A DNA stretch of 64,000 nt from Martelella endophytica (GTDB taxonomy: Bacteria; Pseudomonadota; Alphaproteobacteria; Rhizobiales; Rhizobiaceae). The DNA is taken from contig NZ_CP010803.1 of assembly GCF_000960975.1 (NCBI RefSeq), positions 4,371,818-4,435,817 of the forward strand, given 5' to 3'. Each line of letters begins with the position of its first letter. Within the stretch, counting starts at the first letter, position 1. The notes under the pieces are model-generated. The model searched no databases. It was not told the origin of the DNA and worked only from the letters and a program-made list of their open reading frames with translations. The position numbers and the translations under genes were made by a program. This document shows positions 52,208-61,641 of this stretch, in pieces.

Positions 52208-52279
52208 GGCCTGCCTTGGGAGCGCCGCAGTTGTCTGACAAGGACGGCGCTACCCTGGGTTTTGCAATGCGGAGGCCGG

Positions 52280-53068
52280 ATGTTCATTCTGTCGAAACTC
52301 TTCTGGCTGGTGCTGCAGCCGCTGGCCTTCGCCTTCCTGTCAATGCTTCTGGCACTCTTCTGCCTCGCCTTTGCCAAGGCGGGGGCCGCCGCCGTCTTCA
52401 CGATCCTGGCGATCCTGGTGCTCGGCCTTTCGGCCTTCACCAATGCCGGCACGGTGATGATGGCCGGGCTGGAAAGCCGGTTCTCGCGTAGCGAATTTCC
52501 CGAAACACCCGCCTGCGCCATCGTGCTGGGCGGCGGCATCAATACCGGGCTTTCGGCACGACGTGGCAGCTACGCCTTCACCCGCGCCGCCGATCGCTAC
52601 ATCGAGACGCTGCGGCTGGCGCGGCTTTATCCCGACATGAAGATCCTGGTGACCGGCGGCGACAATTCGCTCACCGGCAACATCAATGGCGAGGCGGAGC
52701 CGGCCGGCCGGTTCTTCGCCGACCACGGCATTGCACCGGAGCGGCTGCTCTATGAGCCGGAAGCCCGCAACACTGCGGAAAATGCAGCATTGTCAGCGGT
52801 GCTGATGCGGGAACATGGCCTTGACGGCCCCTGCCTGCTGGTGACGTCGGCCTATCACATGCCGCGTTCGGTCGGCCTGTTCCGCAAGCAACAGCTCAGC
52901 GTGCTGCCCTGGCCGGTGGATTATCGTACGGCGGGCAGCGAGCGTCTGTCGTTCAGCCTCGATCGGCCGCTGATCAATACCGTGATGTTCTCGACGGCGC
53001 TCAGGGAATGGGCGGGACTTCTGATGGCGCGGGCCACGGGGCGGAGCGATGCGGTCGCTCCCCGGTGA
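52280..53068 (+). CDS. YdcF/ElyC-type envelope protein
   Basis: A 262-residue protein with two N-terminal membrane helices (about 5-27 and 33-55) and a DUF218 domain: CAIVLGGGINTG, KILVTGG, ARNTAENA and LLVTSAYHMPRSVGLF. The two-helix topology with a periplasmic domain resembles ElyC, which affects peptidoglycan precursor lipid use in E. coli. The start at 52280 is preceded by GGAGG. It is a divergent paralogue of the protein encoded at 7855-8556. Confidence 0.85.
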   Translation: MFILSKLFWLVLQPLAFAFLSMLLALFCLAFAKAGAAAVFTILAILVLGLSAFTNAGTVMMAGLESRFSRSEFPETPACAIVLGGGINTGLSARRGSYAFTRAADRYIETLRLARLYPDMKILVTGGDNSLTGNINGEAEPAGRFFADHGIAPERLLYEPEARNTAENAALSAVLMREHGLDGPCLLVTSAYHMPRSVGLFRKQQLSVLPWPVDYRTAGSERLSFSLDRPLINTVMFSTALREWAGLLMARATGRSDAVAPR

Positions 53069-53081
53069 ACGCTGAAGAACA

Positions 53082-53495
53082 TCAGCGCTTGGGCCGGAGC
53101 CTCACGATGACATCGACATGGGCGATTTCCATGCCGTCCGGCGGAGTCGGCAGGCCGCCGAGCGAAATGCTGCTCTCAGGCATGTCGATGACGCGGTTGT
53201 CGCCTTCGACGAAGAAGTGATGATGGTCGGATGTGTTGGTGTCGAAATAAGTCTTGGCGCCCTCGACGGCGAGAACGCGAATCATGCCGGCGCCGGTGAA
53301 CTGATGCAGCGTGTTGTAGACGGTCGCCAGCGAAACCGGAACGCCGGCTTCCTGCGCCTCGCCATGCAGTTCCTCCACGGTCACGTGACGATCGCCCTTG
53401 GCGAAGAGCAGGTCGGCAAGCGCAACACGCTGCCGCGTGGGCCGCAGCCCACTTTCCCGCAATCTTTCCTCTGCAAGACGATTCCTGCCTGTCAT
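53082..53495 (-). CDS. irr: Iron response regulator Irr (Fur superfamily)
   Basis: A 137-residue Fur-family regulator. The DNA-binding half (LRESGLRPTRQRVALADLLF, SLATVYNTLHQFTGAGMI) is standard. The HHH cluster at 91-93 (TSDHHHFF) is the histidine region that binds haem in rhizobial Irr. The Bradyrhizobium-type N-terminal Cys-Pro haem motif is absent, as in Rhizobium and Agrobacterium. Irr represses haem and iron-using genes when iron is low. The position divergent from fabA is conserved in Rhizobiales. The start at 53495 gives family length. Confidence 0.92.
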   Translation of the reverse strand: MTGRNRLAEERLRESGLRPTRQRVALADLLFAKGDRHVTVEELHGEAQEAGVPVSLATVYNTLHQFTGAGMIRVLAVEGAKTYFDTNTSDHHHFFVEGDNRVIDMPESSISLGGLPTPPDGMEIAHVDVIVRLRPKR

Positions 53496-53561
53496 GGCCG
53501 CTTTATCCGGACCTTTCCGATATTCGACTGATAAAACACAATTAACGCCCGATATAGCCGT

Positions 53562-53580
53562 ATTGAGAATCGCTTTCAAT
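53562..53580. promoter_or_regulatory. Imperfect dyad upstream of irr
   Basis: ATTGA (53562-53566) and TCAAT (53576-53580) are inverted around a nine-base centre (GAATCGCTT), 67 bases before irr. It could bind a Fur-type protein. Symmetry is weak. Confidence 0.3.
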
Positions 53581-53627
53581 AGGAGAAGGGCTTGCAGCAT
53601 TTGAAATTAAACTGCAAATACGCCCCT

Positions 53628-53639
53628 GAAACGCGTTTC
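53628..53639. promoter_or_regulatory. 12-bp perfect palindrome in the irr-fabA interval
   Basis: GAAACGCGTTTC lies near the middle of the 315-base interval between irr and fabA. A regulator of either gene could bind here; no family consensus was recognised. The interval holds no other gene. Confidence 0.35.
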
Positions 53640-53810
53640 GCTCTGGCCGCGGGCAGGGGCTTCATGTATGCGGGCGGGCGGAACGGAAGAAGAGCGGCTT
53701 GAGGGATTTCGGGGAAGAACACGCCGGGCATTGCTGCGACGGCCTTACACCCCTATCTTGTGGCCGGGAGCCGCATACGCCCTCGCCGAACGAAGGGAAA
53801 TTGAATTTTT

Positions 53811-54326
53811 ATGAGCGACAGACAGACGCAGTTCGATTACGACGACATCATCAAATGCGCGGAGGGGGAGCTTTTCGGGCCGGGCAATGCGCAATTGCCG
53901 CTGCCGCCGATGCTGATGGTTCACCGGATCACCGAGATTTCCGAAACCGGCGGCGCATTCGACAAGGGCTTCATCCGGGCCGAATATGATGTCAGCCCCG
54001 ACGACTGGTATTTTCCATGCCACTTCAAGGGCAACCCGATCATGCCCGGCTGCCTCGGTCTCGATGGCATGTGGCAGCTTACCGGTTTCTTCCTCGGCTG
54101 GCTGGGAGAAGAAGGCCGCGGCATGGCCCTGTCGACCGGAGAAGTGAAATTCAAGGGCATGGTACGCCCGAGCGTCAAGCTCCTGGAATATGGTATCGAC
54201 TTCAAGCGCGTGATGCGCGGTCGCCTTGTTCTGGGCACGGCCGATGGCTGGCTGAAGGCCGACGGAGAGACGATTTATCAGGCAACCGATCTTCGGGTCG
54301 GCCTGTCCAAGGATAAATCCGCCTGA
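53811..54326 (+). CDS. fabA: 3-hydroxydecanoyl-ACP dehydratase/isomerase
   Basis: A 171-residue hot-dog-fold enzyme that dehydrates 3-hydroxydecanoyl-ACP and isomerises the product to cis-3-decenoyl-ACP, starting unsaturated fatty acids. The catalytic histidine is His71 in [11 protein letters not shown] and the partner Asp is in GLDGMWQL (Asp85), standard for FabA. It forms an operon with fabB and fabI. Confidence 0.95.
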   Translation: MSDRQTQFDYDDIIKCAEGELFGPGNAQLPLPPMLMVHRITEISETGGAFDKGFIRAEYDVSPDDWYFPCHFKGNPIMPGCLGLDGMWQLTGFFLGWLGEEGRGMALSTGEVKFKGMVRPSVKLLEYGIDFKRVMRGRLVLGTADGWLKADGETIYQATDLRVGLSKDKSA

Positions 54327-54361
54327 AGGCCGGGCGCAAAATACAAGAAGAGGTCATTGAT

Positions 54362-55585
54362 ATGAGACGTGTTGTCGTTACGGGACTGGGTATCGTATCC
54401 TCGATCGGAAACGATGCCGCCGAGGTCACCGCTTCGCTGCGCGAAGCCAAGTCCGGCATTTCCTTCTCACAGGACTTTGCCGACCACGGCTTCAAGTGCC
54501 AGGTCTGGGGCAAGCCGACGCTTGATCCGACCGATCTGGTCGACCGCCGTGCCATGCGCTTCCTGTCGCAGGGCGGCGCCTGGAACCACGTGGCCATGAA
54601 ACAGGCGATCGCCGATGCCGGGCTCGAGGAAAACGACATCACCAACGAGCGCACCGGCATCGTCATGGGTTCGGGCGGACCTTCCACCCGCACCATTGTC
54701 GAGGCGGCGCTGACCACCGAGAAGAACGGCTCGCCGAAGCGTATCGGCCCGTTTGCCGTTCCGAAGGCGATGTCCTCGACCGCATCCGCCACGCTTGCCA
54801 CCTGGTTCAAGATCCACGGCGTCAACTATTCGATCTCGTCGGCCTGCTCGACCTCGGCGCACTGCATCGGCAACGCCGCCGAGCTCATTCAGTGGGGCAA
54901 GCAGGACGTGATGTTTGCCGGCGGCCACGAGGATCTCGACTGGACGATGTCGAACCTCTTCGACGCCATGGGCGCAATGTCCACCGACTTTAACGAGAGC
55001 GCCCCGAACCGCGCCTCGCGCGCCTATGACGCCAACCGCGACGGCTTCGTCATTGCCGGCGGCGCCGGTGTCGTCATTCTCGAAGAGCTGGAACACGCCA
55101 AGGCCCGCGGCGCCAAGATCTACGGCGAGATCATCGGTTATGGCGCAACCTCCGACGGTTACGACATGGTCGCCCCATCGGGCGAAGGCGCGGTGCGTTG
55201 CATGCGCCAGGCACTTGCCGGTGTTGACGACGAAATCGACTACATCAACACGCATGGCACGTCGACTCCCGTCGGCGATAGCCGGGAAATCGGCGCGATC
55301 CGCGAAGTCTTCGCTGACAAGATTCCGCATATCCAGTCGACCAAGTCGCTGACCGGCCATTCGCTGGGCGCAGCCGGCGTGCAGGAATCGATCTACGGGC
55401 TTCTGATGATGCAGGAAGGTTTCATCGGCGAAAGCGCCCATATCGATGAACTCGACCCCGAATTCGAAGGTGTTCCGGTCGTTCGCAGCCGCATCGACAA
55501 TGCGAAGATCGACACTGTTCTTTCAAACTCGTTCGGCTTCGGCGGCACGAACGCCACGCTGGTTTTCCGGCGCTACAATGGATAA
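54362..55585 (+). CDS. fabB: Beta-ketoacyl-ACP synthase I
   Basis: A 407-residue condensing enzyme that elongates the cis-unsaturated intermediate made by FabA. The nucleophile Cys162 lies in [10 protein letters not shown], with catalytic histidines in [11 protein letters not shown] and TGHSLGAAG, giving the Cys-His-His triad. Length and pairing with fabA identify FabB rather than FabF. It begins 35 bases after fabA and its end overlaps fabI. Confidence 0.95.
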   Translation: MRRVVVTGLGIVSSIGNDAAEVTASLREAKSGISFSQDFADHGFKCQVWGKPTLDPTDLVDRRAMRFLSQGGAWNHVAMKQAIADAGLEENDITNERTGIVMGSGGPSTRTIVEAALTTEKNGSPKRIGPFAVPKAMSSTASATLATWFKIHGVNYSISSACSTSAHCIGNAAELIQWGKQDVMFAGGHEDLDWTMSNLFDAMGAMSTDFNESAPNRASRAYDANRDGFVIAGGAGVVILEELEHAKARGAKIYGEIIGYGATSDGYDMVAPSGEGAVRCMRQALAGVDDEIDYINTHGTSTPVGDSREIGAIREVFADKIPHIQSTKSLTGHSLGAAGVQESIYGLLMMQEGFIGESAHIDELDPEFEGVPVVRSRIDNAKIDTVLSNSFGFGGTNATLVFRRYNG

Positions 55586-56402
55586 TGCGCACATGAGCGG
55601 ACTTATGCAGGGCAAACGCGGCCTCATCATGGGCGTTGCCAACAACCACTCGATTGCCTGGGGCATCGCCAAGGCCGTTCACGCCGAAGGCGCGGAACTG
55701 GCCTTCACCTATCAAGGCGATGCGCTTGGCCGGCGGGTGCATCCGCTCGCGGCCGAGCTTGGCTCGGATTTCGTCGTTCCTTGCGACGTCGAGGATATCG
55801 CCAGCGTCGATTCGGTGTTCGACGCCATCAAGGAGCGCTGGGGCAAGCTCGATTTCGTCGTCCATGCCATCGGTTTCTCCGACAAGAGCGAGTTGAAGGG
55901 ACAGTACGCCAACACGACGCGGGAAAATTTCGTCCGCACCATGGTGATATCCTGCTTCTCCTTTACCGAGATCGCCAAACGCGCTGCGGCCTTGATGCCG
56001 GACGGCGGCTCGCTTCTGACGCTGACTTATGGCGGATCGACCGCGGTCGTTCCGAACTATAACGTCATGGGCGTTGCCAAGGCCGGGCTTGAGGCATCGA
56101 TGCGCTATCTCGCCGGCGACTTCGGCCCGCAGGGCATCCGCGTCAACGCCATTTCGGCCGGTCCGGTGCGCACGCTTGCAGGCTCCGGCGTCGGCGATGC
56201 CCGCCTCGTCTATGCCTGGCAGCAGCGCAATGCGCCGCTGCGCCGTTCGACCACGATCGAGGACGTCGGCGGCTCGGCGCTCTACCTGCTATCCGACCTC
56301 GCTGCGGGCGTCACCGGCGAGATCCACTTCGTCGACAACGGCTACAATATTCTCTCCATGCCGATCCCGGAGATGATGCGGCGCGGCGATCCGGAGACCT
56401 GA
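55578..56402 (+). CDS. fabI: Enoyl-ACP reductase FabI
   Basis: A 274-residue SDR-fold enzyme that reduces trans-2-enoyl-ACP with NADH in each elongation cycle; it is the usual triclosan target. Family marks are [40 protein letters not shown], and the Tyr/Lys pair in [11 protein letters not shown]. The ATG at 55578 overlaps the fabB end by 8 bases. A second ATG at 55593 ([14 protein letters not shown]) matches the start of homologues and may be the true one. A terminator follows. Confidence 0.93.
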   Translation: MDNAHMSGLMQGKRGLIMGVANNHSIAWGIAKAVHAEGAELAFTYQGDALGRRVHPLAAELGSDFVVPCDVEDIASVDSVFDAIKERWGKLDFVVHAIGFSDKSELKGQYANTTRENFVRTMVISCFSFTEIAKRAAALMPDGGSLLTLTYGGSTAVVPNYNVMGVAKAGLEASMRYLAGDFGPQGIRVNAISAGPVRTLAGSGVGDARLVYAWQQRNAPLRRSTTIEDVGGSALYLLSDLAAGVTGEIHFVDNGYNILSMPIPEMMRRGDPET

Positions 56403-56444
56403 TCCGGAGCGAGGATACCGAAAAATATACTTATGGTTGCATAG

Positions 56445-56475
56445 AGCGTGGTCGAATTTTTCGGCCACGCTTTTT
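56445..56475 (+). terminator. Terminator after fabI
   Basis: Stem AGCGTGGTCGA (56445-56455) / TCGGCCACGCT (56461-56471) with one G-T pair, loop ATTTT, followed by TTTTTG. Confidence 0.85.
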
Positions 56476-56797
56476 GTTTGGCAACAGCTTGCCTACAACC
56501 ACATCCCGTCTGGACAAGGATCCCCACGACATCGGCGGAGTAGCCGAGTTGCAAAACCCGCCAATCCGATTTTTCCTGATGCTATTGTAAAATAACGCTT
56601 TTATATGCCGATCATCTCATTAACCGGTTGCATCTGCAATGCAGCACTGCGGCTGACATCGTCTGGAAAAAGTCGTTACATGTCACTTTTGGGCCGAAAT
56701 ATGGCACCGCAAAAAGTTTCCGATTATTCCACTCGCGGATGAATCGTCAAAATTGAGAGACAAGAGATTCGATCGCCGCTGCCGTAATTCCCCTCTG

Positions 56798-56813
56798 TTA
56801 ATCATTCGATTGA
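56798..56813. promoter_or_regulatory. Repeated porin upstream box, copy 1
   Basis: TTAATCATTCGATTGA, matching copy 2 (56942-56957) at 15 of 16 bases. Its TCAnTCGAnTGA core is palindromic except at the n positions, as expected of a dimeric regulator site. Confidence 0.45.
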
Positions 56814-56941
56814 TTTTTAAGGACTTTTGAGCCCGAAGCGTGGTGATCTGCCATCACCAGAGCGTGTTGAGTGCTTGCTCTCGCTCGCTTTTTTGGGATT
56901 CCGCAGGCAGCGAATGTGTGGCCGAACTGCACCACCCCTGT

Positions 56942-56957
56942 TTAATCACTCGATTGA
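56942..56957. promoter_or_regulatory. Repeated porin upstream box, copy 2
   Basis: TTAATCACTCGATTGA, 144 bases downstream of copy 1 and about 140 bases before the porin start. The sequences just 5' of both copies are also similar (CCCCT...TG). Confidence 0.45.
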
Positions 56958-57098
56958 ATAGAATTTCCACCTGAGGTTCATTGTGAGAGCGGCCGTCTGC
57001 CGCGATTAATGACGCAAGGAGCCGGGGTGTTCGCCCGGTCTTCTGACCTCGGGGCCGGGACTTCCCTTCCCGCTCTAAAATCACTTGAGGAGTAAATT

Positions 57099-58148
57099 AT
57101 GACCTTGAAAAGCCTTTTCCTGGGCTCTGCAGCGGCCTTCGTAGCCGCCTCTGGCGCACAGGCCGCCGATCCGGTCGTCGTCATCGAGCCGACCCCGGCA
57201 AACTATGTTGAAGTCTGCGACGTCTTCGGCGCCGGCTACTTCTACATTCCGGGCACTGAAACCTGCCTCAACATTGGCGGTTATGTCCGTTTCCAGGTTG
57301 ACGCTGACGACAGCAACTGGGGCGTTCTGAGCCGTGGCCACCTCGGCGTCACCGCAAAGTCGGACACCGAACTCGGCGTCCTGACGGCTGACATCGAAAT
57401 CAACGCCAACGCTTACAGCGACGGCACCAACGAAGTCGTTCTCGACAACGTTTACCTCGGTCTCGGTGGCTTCCAGGCCGGTTACTTCGACACCTACTGG
57501 GATGAAGATCTCGTTGGCGAAGTTGACCAGCTGTCGGGCAACACCAAGATCAGCGAAATGCGCTACGCCTTTGTAGGCAACGGCTTCGTCGCCGGTCTCG
57601 CCCTCGATGCGCTCGAGCCGGGCATGGTCAACGTCTATGATGACCAGAACACCGACATGAACAAGCTCGGCGTTGCCGGTCGCGTCGGCTTCTCCGCTGG
57701 TGGCGCTTCCGCCAAGCTCGATGCCGCTTACGACACCTACAACGAAGAAGCTTCGTTCCGCGTGCTGAGCAGCTTCGCTCTCGGCCCGGGCGCTCTTGAG
57801 CTGGCCGCCCTCTACAACACCGGCGCCAACGCTTACGCCCAGACGTGGGATATCAATTCCTCGTACTACGGCTACACCGAATGGGCCGTCGCTGCTGGTT
57901 ACCAGCTCGACGTTACCGACAAGCTGCGCATCACGCCGCAGGTTCAGTACAGCCAGCTGAAGACCGACAACGACATCGGCCTCGGCGACGATCCGGACCT
58001 GTGGAACGGTGGCGTGTACTTCGAATACGAGCTGGTTCACAACTTCTGGGCCAAGCTGAACGTTCAGTACACCGACTACAACGACGATCTTTCCGACGCC
58101 GGTGCATCCGACTGGTCCGGTTACTTCCGTCTGCAGCGCGACTTCTAA
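57099..58148 (+). CDS. Outer-membrane porin of the rhizobial alpha-porin family
   Basis: A 349-residue beta-barrel porin. Residues 1-22 are a signal peptide ending in QAADP-type sequence; the mature start (VEPTPANYVEVCDVFGAGYFYIPGT) with a cysteine pair in VCDVF and ETCLNIGGYVRF is typical of porin_2 proteins such as RopA and Omp2b. The C-terminus ends in aromatic Phe (YFRLQRDF), the BAM insertion signal. Codon use is biased toward C-ending codons, fitting high expression. A strong ribosome-binding site precedes it and a terminator follows. Confidence 0.94.
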   Translation: MTLKSLFLGSAAAFVAASGAQAADPVVVIEPTPANYVEVCDVFGAGYFYIPGTETCLNIGGYVRFQVDADDSNWGVLSRGHLGVTAKSDTELGVLTADIEINANAYSDGTNEVVLDNVYLGLGGFQAGYFDTYWDEDLVGEVDQLSGNTKISEMRYAFVGNGFVAGLALDALEPGMVNVYDDQNTDMNKLGVAGRVGFSAGGASAKLDAAYDTYNEEASFRVLSSFALGPGALELAALYNTGANAYAQTWDINSSYYGYTEWAVAAGYQLDVTDKLRITPQVQYSQLKTDNDIGLGDDPDLWNGGVYFEYELVHNFWAKLNVQYTDYNDDLSDAGASDWSGYFRLQRDF

Positions 58149-58164
58149 GCGCCTCATCTGGCAG

Positions 58165-58191
58165 ACAGGCCCGTACACCACGCGGGCCTGT
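58165..58191 (+). repeat. Inverted repeat after the porin stop
   Basis: Perfect 9-bp arms ACAGGCCCG (58165-58173) / CGGGCCTGT (58183-58191). It precedes the terminator and may protect the 3' end of the abundant mRNA. Confidence 0.6.
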
Positions 58192-58195
58192 TCCT

Positions 58196-58234
58196 CCCCG
58201 CAGAAGCAGGTTCGCCCTGTCTGCGGGTTTTTTT
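58196..58234 (+). terminator. Terminator after the porin
   Basis: Stem CCCGCAG (58197-58203) / CTGCGGG (58221-58227), then seven T (58228-58234). The T run overlaps the stop codon (58233-58235) of the convergent gene. Confidence 0.85.
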
Positions 58235-59819
58235 ATATGTCGCCCGGAATCACGACCTCAACGAGATGAACGCCGCCGCTTGCGACCGCGCCTGAAACCG
58301 CCGCGACCGTCTCTTCATCTGAACGGGCACGGCAGAACGCCAGCCCGAAAGCCCGTGCCAGGGCTTCCATGTCGGGGGCTGCCGGCCTGACACCTTCGGG
58401 CACGATGCCCGCGTCGCGCATGAAGCTCTCGATCTCGCCGTAGCCGTGGTTGTTCCACACCAGAAAGACGATGTTCAGCCGCTCGTCTACGGCCGCTCCG
58501 AGCTCCGCGACTGAAAACTGCAGGCCGCCATCCCCGACGATCGCAACGACCGGGTGTTCGGGATCGGCAAGTGCCGCGCCGACGGCCGCCGGCAGGCCGT
58601 AGCCGAGCGCACCATAGCCCGTTGCGGCATTGAACCAGCGCCCCGGCGCCGCTGCCGCATAGTAGAGATTGCCAGCATAGACGAGCTGGGTGGAATCGCC
58701 GATGAAACGGGCATCCGGAACGGCATCCCGTAGCGCATGCAACAGCAGGACCTCGGCCCGGATCTTCGCCGAAAGGCCATTCCAGGCCGCCTCGCGCGTT
58801 GCCGCAGCCCGGCGCGCGCCACCGGTATCACGTTCCTCCGGCAGGCAGGCAAGCAGGCGGGAAAGCGCGGAGGTGCAATCCTCGACGATCGCCACTTCCG
58901 CCTCAAGGCCAGCGGCCATCCGAACCGTGTCGATGCGGATGAGTCTCCTGAGAGCCGGAAAGCCGCCGTCGGCGTAGACGTCGTAATCGGTCTGTCCGAG
59001 CTCCGTGCCGACGGCGATGACGACATCGCTTGCCGCGATCAACTCGCGCACCGGCGCAAGGCTGGCGCTGGCCGGAACCTGCAGCGGGTGCTCCGCCATC
59101 AGGCCGCGCGCATTCGCCGTCAACACCACGGGCGCGTCGATACGATCGGCAAACGCAGCCAGAGCCTCGCCTGCCCGCACCGCACCGCCGCCGACGAGGA
59201 TGAGCGGTGCCTTCGCCTGGGCAATCAGCGCCGCAGCCCGCTTCAACAGTGTTTCGTCAGCCCGAGCCGGGGTCATATTGCCCATGACCGGCGCCGGAAG
59301 CGCGATCCGCTCGACCATGACGTCGGTCGGAATTTCGAGATGCACCGGTCCGGGGCGACCCTCGGTCGAAAGCCGGAGGCAGCGGGAGAGCGCCGCGGCA
59401 AGTTCGCCGCCTTCCGAAAGTGTCACCGATGCCTTGGCAAACGTCCGCATCATCGCGCTCTGATCCGGCAGTTCGTGCAGCAGACCGAGGCCCTTGCCCT
59501 GGCTTCCGCGCGCATTGACGCCGGAGATCACCAGCATCGGAACCGAATCGGCCCGCGCCTGCGCCATCGCCGTGATCGTGTTGGTGAGGCCGGGGCCGGT
59601 AATGACGAAGCAGACGCCCGGCCTGCCGGTAACCCGGGCATATCCATCCGCCATGAACCCCGCGCCCTGCTCGTGGCGCGGCGTCACATGCCGGAGCCTC
59701 GAAGTTGCAAGCCCCCGGTAGAGCTCGGCGGTGTGGACGCCGGGAATGCCGAAGACGATCTCGACGCCATGGGCTTCGAGCAGATGAACGAGGGCCTCGC
59801 CGACTGTAACCGTGCTCAT
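58233..59819 (-). CDS. aruI: ThDP-dependent 2-oxo acid decarboxylase, AruI-like
   Basis: A 528-residue enzyme of the acetolactate synthase-like ThDP family. Glu50 in TPRHEQGAGFMADGYAR activates the cofactor, and the diphosphate/Mg motif runs from VGDGGLQFS to WNNHGYGEI. It matches the branch annotated 5-guanidino-2-oxopentanoate decarboxylase (AruI) of the arginine transaminase pathway, which makes 4-guanidinobutyraldehyde. The gene lies 4 bases inside the end of an AruH-like aminotransferase gene, which fits that role. Another branched 2-oxo acid is possible; the FAD-binding residues of true acetolactate synthase were not verified. Confidence 0.7.
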   Translation of the reverse strand: MSTVTVGEALVHLLEAHGVEIVFGIPGVHTAELYRGLATSRLRHVTPRHEQGAGFMADGYARVTGRPGVCFVITGPGLTNTITAMAQARADSVPMLVISGVNARGSQGKGLGLLHELPDQSAMMRTFAKASVTLSEGGELAAALSRCLRLSTEGRPGPVHLEIPTDVMVERIALPAPVMGNMTPARADETLLKRAAALIAQAKAPLILVGGGAVRAGEALAAFADRIDAPVVLTANARGLMAEHPLQVPASASLAPVRELIAASDVVIAVGTELGQTDYDVYADGGFPALRRLIRIDTVRMAAGLEAEVAIVEDCTSALSRLLACLPEERDTGGARRAAATREAAWNGLSAKIRAEVLLLHALRDAVPDARFIGDSTQLVYAGNLYYAAAAPGRWFNAATGYGALGYGLPAAVGAALADPEHPVVAIVGDGGLQFSVAELGAAVDERLNIVFLVWNNHGYGEIESFMRDAGIVPEGVRPAAPDMEALARAFGLAFCRARSDEETVAAVSGAVASGGVHLVEVVIPGDI

Positions 59820-61009
59820 GCCGTTCTCGCCCCCCGCGCCGAAAGGCTCGCGGCATAGCGAGCGATACGGTGCGCCGCCTCGGCAATATCGGCATCGTCG
59901 ACGGTCAGGCTGATGCGGATGAAACCGTCCGCCTGGTCGCCGAAGGAGGAACCGGGCATCACCGCCACCTGTTCCGCTGCGAGCAGGCCGAGCGCGAAAG
60001 CCTCACCGGAAAGGCCGGTCTCCGAGACATCGGCGAAGGCAAACATGCCGGCTTCCGGCATGGCGCAGGCGATACCTGGGGCGGCCGCAAGCGCCTCCAC
60101 CAGCAGCCATGCGCGCCGCCGCAGCGATTGCCGCAAGGCTGCCGAAACACCGCTCGGGCGGAGGATGGCCGCCGCGGTCGCATCGGCGATGAAGGGCTGG
60201 TTGCCGAAGAGCATGGTTTCGGCGACGGGCAGCAGCCGCTCGCAGAATTCCGCCGGCCCCACCGCCCATCCGCTGCGGAAACCGGGGGCGGCATGGGATT
60301 TCGAGATGGAGGAAACGGAGATGGTGCGCCCGGCCAGATCGGCATCATCGAGCGGCGAGGCGAATGCGGCGCCGAAGATCAGCTCTTCGTAGACTTCGTC
60401 GGCAATGATCCAGAGGCCATGCCGGCGGCAGACCGCACCGATTGCGGCAATGTCATCGGCACTCAGCACGGCACCGGTCGGGTTGTGCGGGGTATTGAGA
60501 AGCAGCACCCTGCAATCCGGCGTGATCGCCCGTTCCAACGCGTCGGCGCGCATGTGGAAGCCATCCTCCGCCGAGAGCGGCACAGGCTGCATCCGGGCGC
60601 CGGTCGAGCGGATCACCCCTTCATAGGTAGCATAGAGCGGATCGCCGACGAGCACCGCGTCGCCGGCCTCGACCAGCGTCAACATCACCGCGAACAGCGC
60701 CGTCTGGGTACCGGGAAAGCAGACGATGTTCTCGTGGCCGATCGTGCGGCCGGTGCGGGCGCTATAGCGCCTTGCCAGCGCGTCGAGAAGCGGCGCTTCG
60801 CCGCGCCCGTTCGAATAGCCGACGCGGCCGGCGGCAAGCGCCGTCGTCACTTCGGCCGCGAGCACCGGATCGGGTGCGACATCGGGCTCGCCGATGGTCA
60901 GTTCGAGAACCGACGTTCCGGCTCGCTTCATCGCACGCGCCTTCAGGTGTACGGCCCACTTGTCGGAGCCGAGACCGCTGAGCCGCTCGGATATCGTCGC
61001 ATAATGCAT
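59816..61009 (-). CDS. aruH: PLP aminotransferase, AruH-like
   Basis: A 397-residue class I/II aminotransferase. It shows ELTIGEPDVAPDP, the LNTPHNPTGAVLS segment binding the cofactor ring, ADEVYEELIF and the Schiff-base lysine in SSISKSHAAPGFRSGW (about residue 230), plus the C-terminal FIRISL arginine for the carboxylate. With the adjoining AruI-like decarboxylase it probably performs arginine:pyruvate transamination to 5-guanidino-2-oxopentanoate. The start at 61009 is preceded by an AGGTTTG sequence and lies 1 base from the tetR stop. Substrate assignment is by context. Confidence 0.72.
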   Translation of the reverse strand: MHYATISERLSGLGSDKWAVHLKARAMKRAGTSVLELTIGEPDVAPDPVLAAEVTTALAAGRVGYSNGRGEAPLLDALARRYSARTGRTIGHENIVCFPGTQTALFAVMLTLVEAGDAVLVGDPLYATYEGVIRSTGARMQPVPLSAEDGFHMRADALERAITPDCRVLLLNTPHNPTGAVLSADDIAAIGAVCRRHGLWIIADEVYEELIFGAAFASPLDDADLAGRTISVSSISKSHAAPGFRSGWAVGPAEFCERLLPVAETMLFGNQPFIADATAAAILRPSGVSAALRQSLRRRAWLLVEALAAAPGIACAMPEAGMFAFADVSETGLSGEAFALGLLAAEQVAVMPGSSFGDQADGFIRISLTVDDADIAEAAHRIARYAASLSARGARTA

Positions 61010-61010
61010 G

Positions 61011-61640
61011 TCAAACCTCCGCAAGGCGAACGCCGGCAAGCGTTTCCACCGCATGCAGGCCCGCCTTCAGCAATTCATCGTTTTCAAAAAGGTCGCCGGC
61101 GAGCGAGCCCTCAAGCCAGAGCCCGTCGAGAACGGCGTTGATTTCAATCGCGCGCCGGGTCAGTTCGGCCGCCGTCTGTCGCTCGCCCGTTTCGGCATAG
61201 GCCTCGGCGAGCAGGCGCTCGATCAGCGCCCGGTAGGCGAGGTAATTCTCGCGGTGGATCGCGCCCATGGCGGGATCGATTCGCGCCATGGCGACAAAGG
61301 CCGCCCACAGCGAAAGCCGCCGGGCATCGATCATCGGCGGCGTCAGGCAGGCGACGACGAAATCGCGAAGCCGCCGTTGGGCGGTGATCTCCGTGCCGTC
61401 GCCGACAGCCTCGCCAATCGCCAGCATCTCGCCCATCGTCTGCTGATAGGCGGCATGGAGAAGCTGCTCCTTGGTTTCGAAATAGTGGCGGATGAGGCCG
61501 CCGCTGACGCCGGCCCGCTCCGCCACCTCCCTCACCGTCGCATGCTGGAGCCCGCCCTCGGCGATGCAATCGAGCATTGCCTCGATCAGGTCGGCGCGCC
61601 GTTCGGCATCACCTGCGCGACGGAAGGGCTTGCGGCTCAT
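61011..61640 (-). CDS. TetR-family regulator, BetI-like
   Basis: A 209-residue repressor. The N-terminal helix-turn-helix is TVREVAERAGVSGGLIRHYFETKEQLLHAAY (about residues 33-63), and the C-terminal half (RRLSLWAAFVAMARIDPAM, RAIEINAVLDGLWLEGSL) is the BetI/TetR_C_6 ligand-binding type. It is embedded in the operon it probably controls, one base from both neighbours. The inverted repeat at 62552-62580 is its best operator candidate. The ligand is likely arginine, a methylarginine or a pathway intermediate. Confidence 0.85.
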   Translation of the reverse strand: MSRKPFRRAGDAERRADLIEAMLDCIAEGGLQHATVREVAERAGVSGGLIRHYFETKEQLLHAAYQQTMGEMLAIGEAVGDGTEITAQRRLRDFVVACLTPPMIDARRLSLWAAFVAMARIDPAMGAIHRENYLAYRALIERLLAEAYAETGERQTAAELTRRAIEINAVLDGLWLEGSLAGDLFENDELLKAGLHAVETLAGVRLAEV

Positions 61641-61641
61641 C

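Larger units (their letters stand above)
56476..57098 (+). other. Long A+T-rich control region before the porin
   Basis: About 620 bases without a convincing gene. It contains two copies of a 16-base motif (see 56798 and 56942), several G+C-rich potential stems between 57000 and 57080, and a GAGGAG ribosome-binding site before the porin ATG. It is probably the porin promoter region with a long untranslated leader; a small RNA cannot be ruled out. Confidence 0.5.
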
